7,652 nucleotides of DNA, taken from Savagea sp. Lineage in GTDB: Bacteria; Bacillota; Bacilli; Bacillales_A; Planococcaceae. The notes beneath the pieces were generated by a model. That model was given only the letters and a program-made list of their open reading frames with translations, searched no databases and was not told the DNA's origin. The position numbers were made by a program, and so were the translations under genes. The first letter of the stretch is position 1. Each line of letters starts with the position of its first letter. The stretch lies in assembly GCA_030147435.1 (NCBI GenBank), contig JASKZX010000130.1:1-7652 (forward strand), read 5' to 3'. Shown here piece by piece: positions 7,314 through 7,652 of the stretch.

Positions 7314-7330
7314 AGCATTTTCACTCCTTT
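7302..7330 (-). promoter_or_regulatory. dnaB ribosome binding site with out-of-frame mini-ORF
   Basis: AAAGGAG (7330-7324) overlaps the rplI TAA. The best-spaced start after it is not a dnaB start but ATG 7318 (5 nt), which opens a four-codon frame (Met-Leu-Trp-Lys) ending in TGA at 7306-7304. That TGA overlaps the in-frame dnaB ATG codons at 7307 and 7304. dnaB may therefore start at GTG 7313 directly, or by re-initiation after the mini-ORF. Sequence alone does not decide. Confidence 0.4.
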
Positions 7331-7652
7331 ATTGTTCAACAACATGAACGCGCATCGTAGCTGTTACTTCTGGATGTAATTTCACTGGCACTTTCGTATG
7401 TCCGAGTGAACGAATCGGTTGGTCGAGTTCCATTTTACGACGATCAACTTTAATGCCTTTTGTCTTTTCAAGCTCTTTTGCGATTTGTTTCGTCGTAATT
7501 GAACCGAAGAGACGTCCACCTTCTCCTGATTTTGCTTTCACTTCTACTGTTGTCTCATCAAGAATTTCTTTTAATTCTTTCGCTTCTTGTAATTCTTGTG
7601 CTGCATCTTTCGCTGCACGACGTTTCTTTCCTTTTAAACGACCTAAGTTCGC
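7329..7652 (-). CDS. rplI: 50S ribosomal protein L9, C-terminal part
   Basis: This is the last 107 codons plus the stop of L9; the first roughly 40 residues lie beyond the high-coordinate edge. The visible protein begins in the charged connecting helix ([19 protein letters not shown]), passes through [20 protein letters not shown], the hallmark of the L9 C-terminal domain, and ends [19 protein letters not shown], as in other Bacillales L9 proteins. L9 is a two-domain 23S rRNA-binding protein that helps maintain reading frame. The frame is open to the window edge, so the gene is truncated only by the window. rplI immediately upstream of dnaB is the usual Bacillales order, and the rplI stop overlaps the dnaB ribosome binding site. 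Confidence 0.97.
   Translation of the reverse strand, partial: ANLGRLKGKKRRAAKDAAQELQEAKELKEILDETTVEVKAKSGEGGRLFGSITTKQIAKELEKTKGIKVDRRKMELDQPIRSLGHTKVPVKLHPEVTATMRVHVVEQ

Noticed and set aside
1..7652. Novel defence system, mobile element, CRISPR array, tRNA or rRNA
   Set aside because: All coding space is taken by conserved Bacillales core genes; I saw no repeat-spacer pattern, transposase, integrase, terminal inverted repeats or tRNA cloverleaf.

Overview
The window is a piece of a low-to-moderate G+C Firmicutes chromosome, almost certainly from the order Bacillales. The evidence is gene content and order plus protein sequence: rplI - dnaB - walR - walK - walH - walI - walJ - htrA-type protease, all on the minus strand. 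This is the conserved WalRK (YycFG) cell-wall homeostasis locus, which in Bacillus subtilis lies close to the replication origin. Every protein resembles its Bacillus or Staphylococcus counterpart closely. I do not fix the genus; an Exiguobacterium-like or other Bacillaceae-like organism would fit.

Layout, in transcription order (high to low coordinates): the 3' part of rplI (ribosomal protein L9, cut by the window end); dnaB (replicative helicase, GTG start, ribosome binding site overlapping the rplI stop); a 148-bp intergenic region (5822-5969); walR (response regulator); walK (membrane sensor kinase); walH and walI (single-pass membrane regulators of WalK); walJ (metallo-beta-lactamase-fold enzyme); and the first 119 codons of a membrane-anchored HtrA-type serine protease that runs off the low-coordinate end. 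From walR to the protease the genes are separated by at most 25 bp or overlap (walK/walH by 4 nt, walH/walI by 14 nt), so they look like one translationally coupled operon. No gap exceeds 300 bases.

How the genes work together: WalK senses the state of the cell envelope and phosphorylates WalR, which controls genes for peptidoglycan hydrolases. WalH and WalI bind WalK in the membrane and tune its activity. WalJ and the HtrA protease are standard downstream members whose link to the signalling is less well defined. rplI and dnaB form a separate upstream unit for translation and replication.

The most interesting non-coding signal is in the dnaB-walR gap. A 26-bp perfect palindrome is made of two abutting, head-to-head, exact consensus DnaA boxes (TTATCCACA), with a third one-mismatch box 45 bp away. 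It overlaps the best candidate promoter for walR. I see no mobile element, CRISPR array, RNA gene or undescribed multi-gene system; this is conserved core genome.
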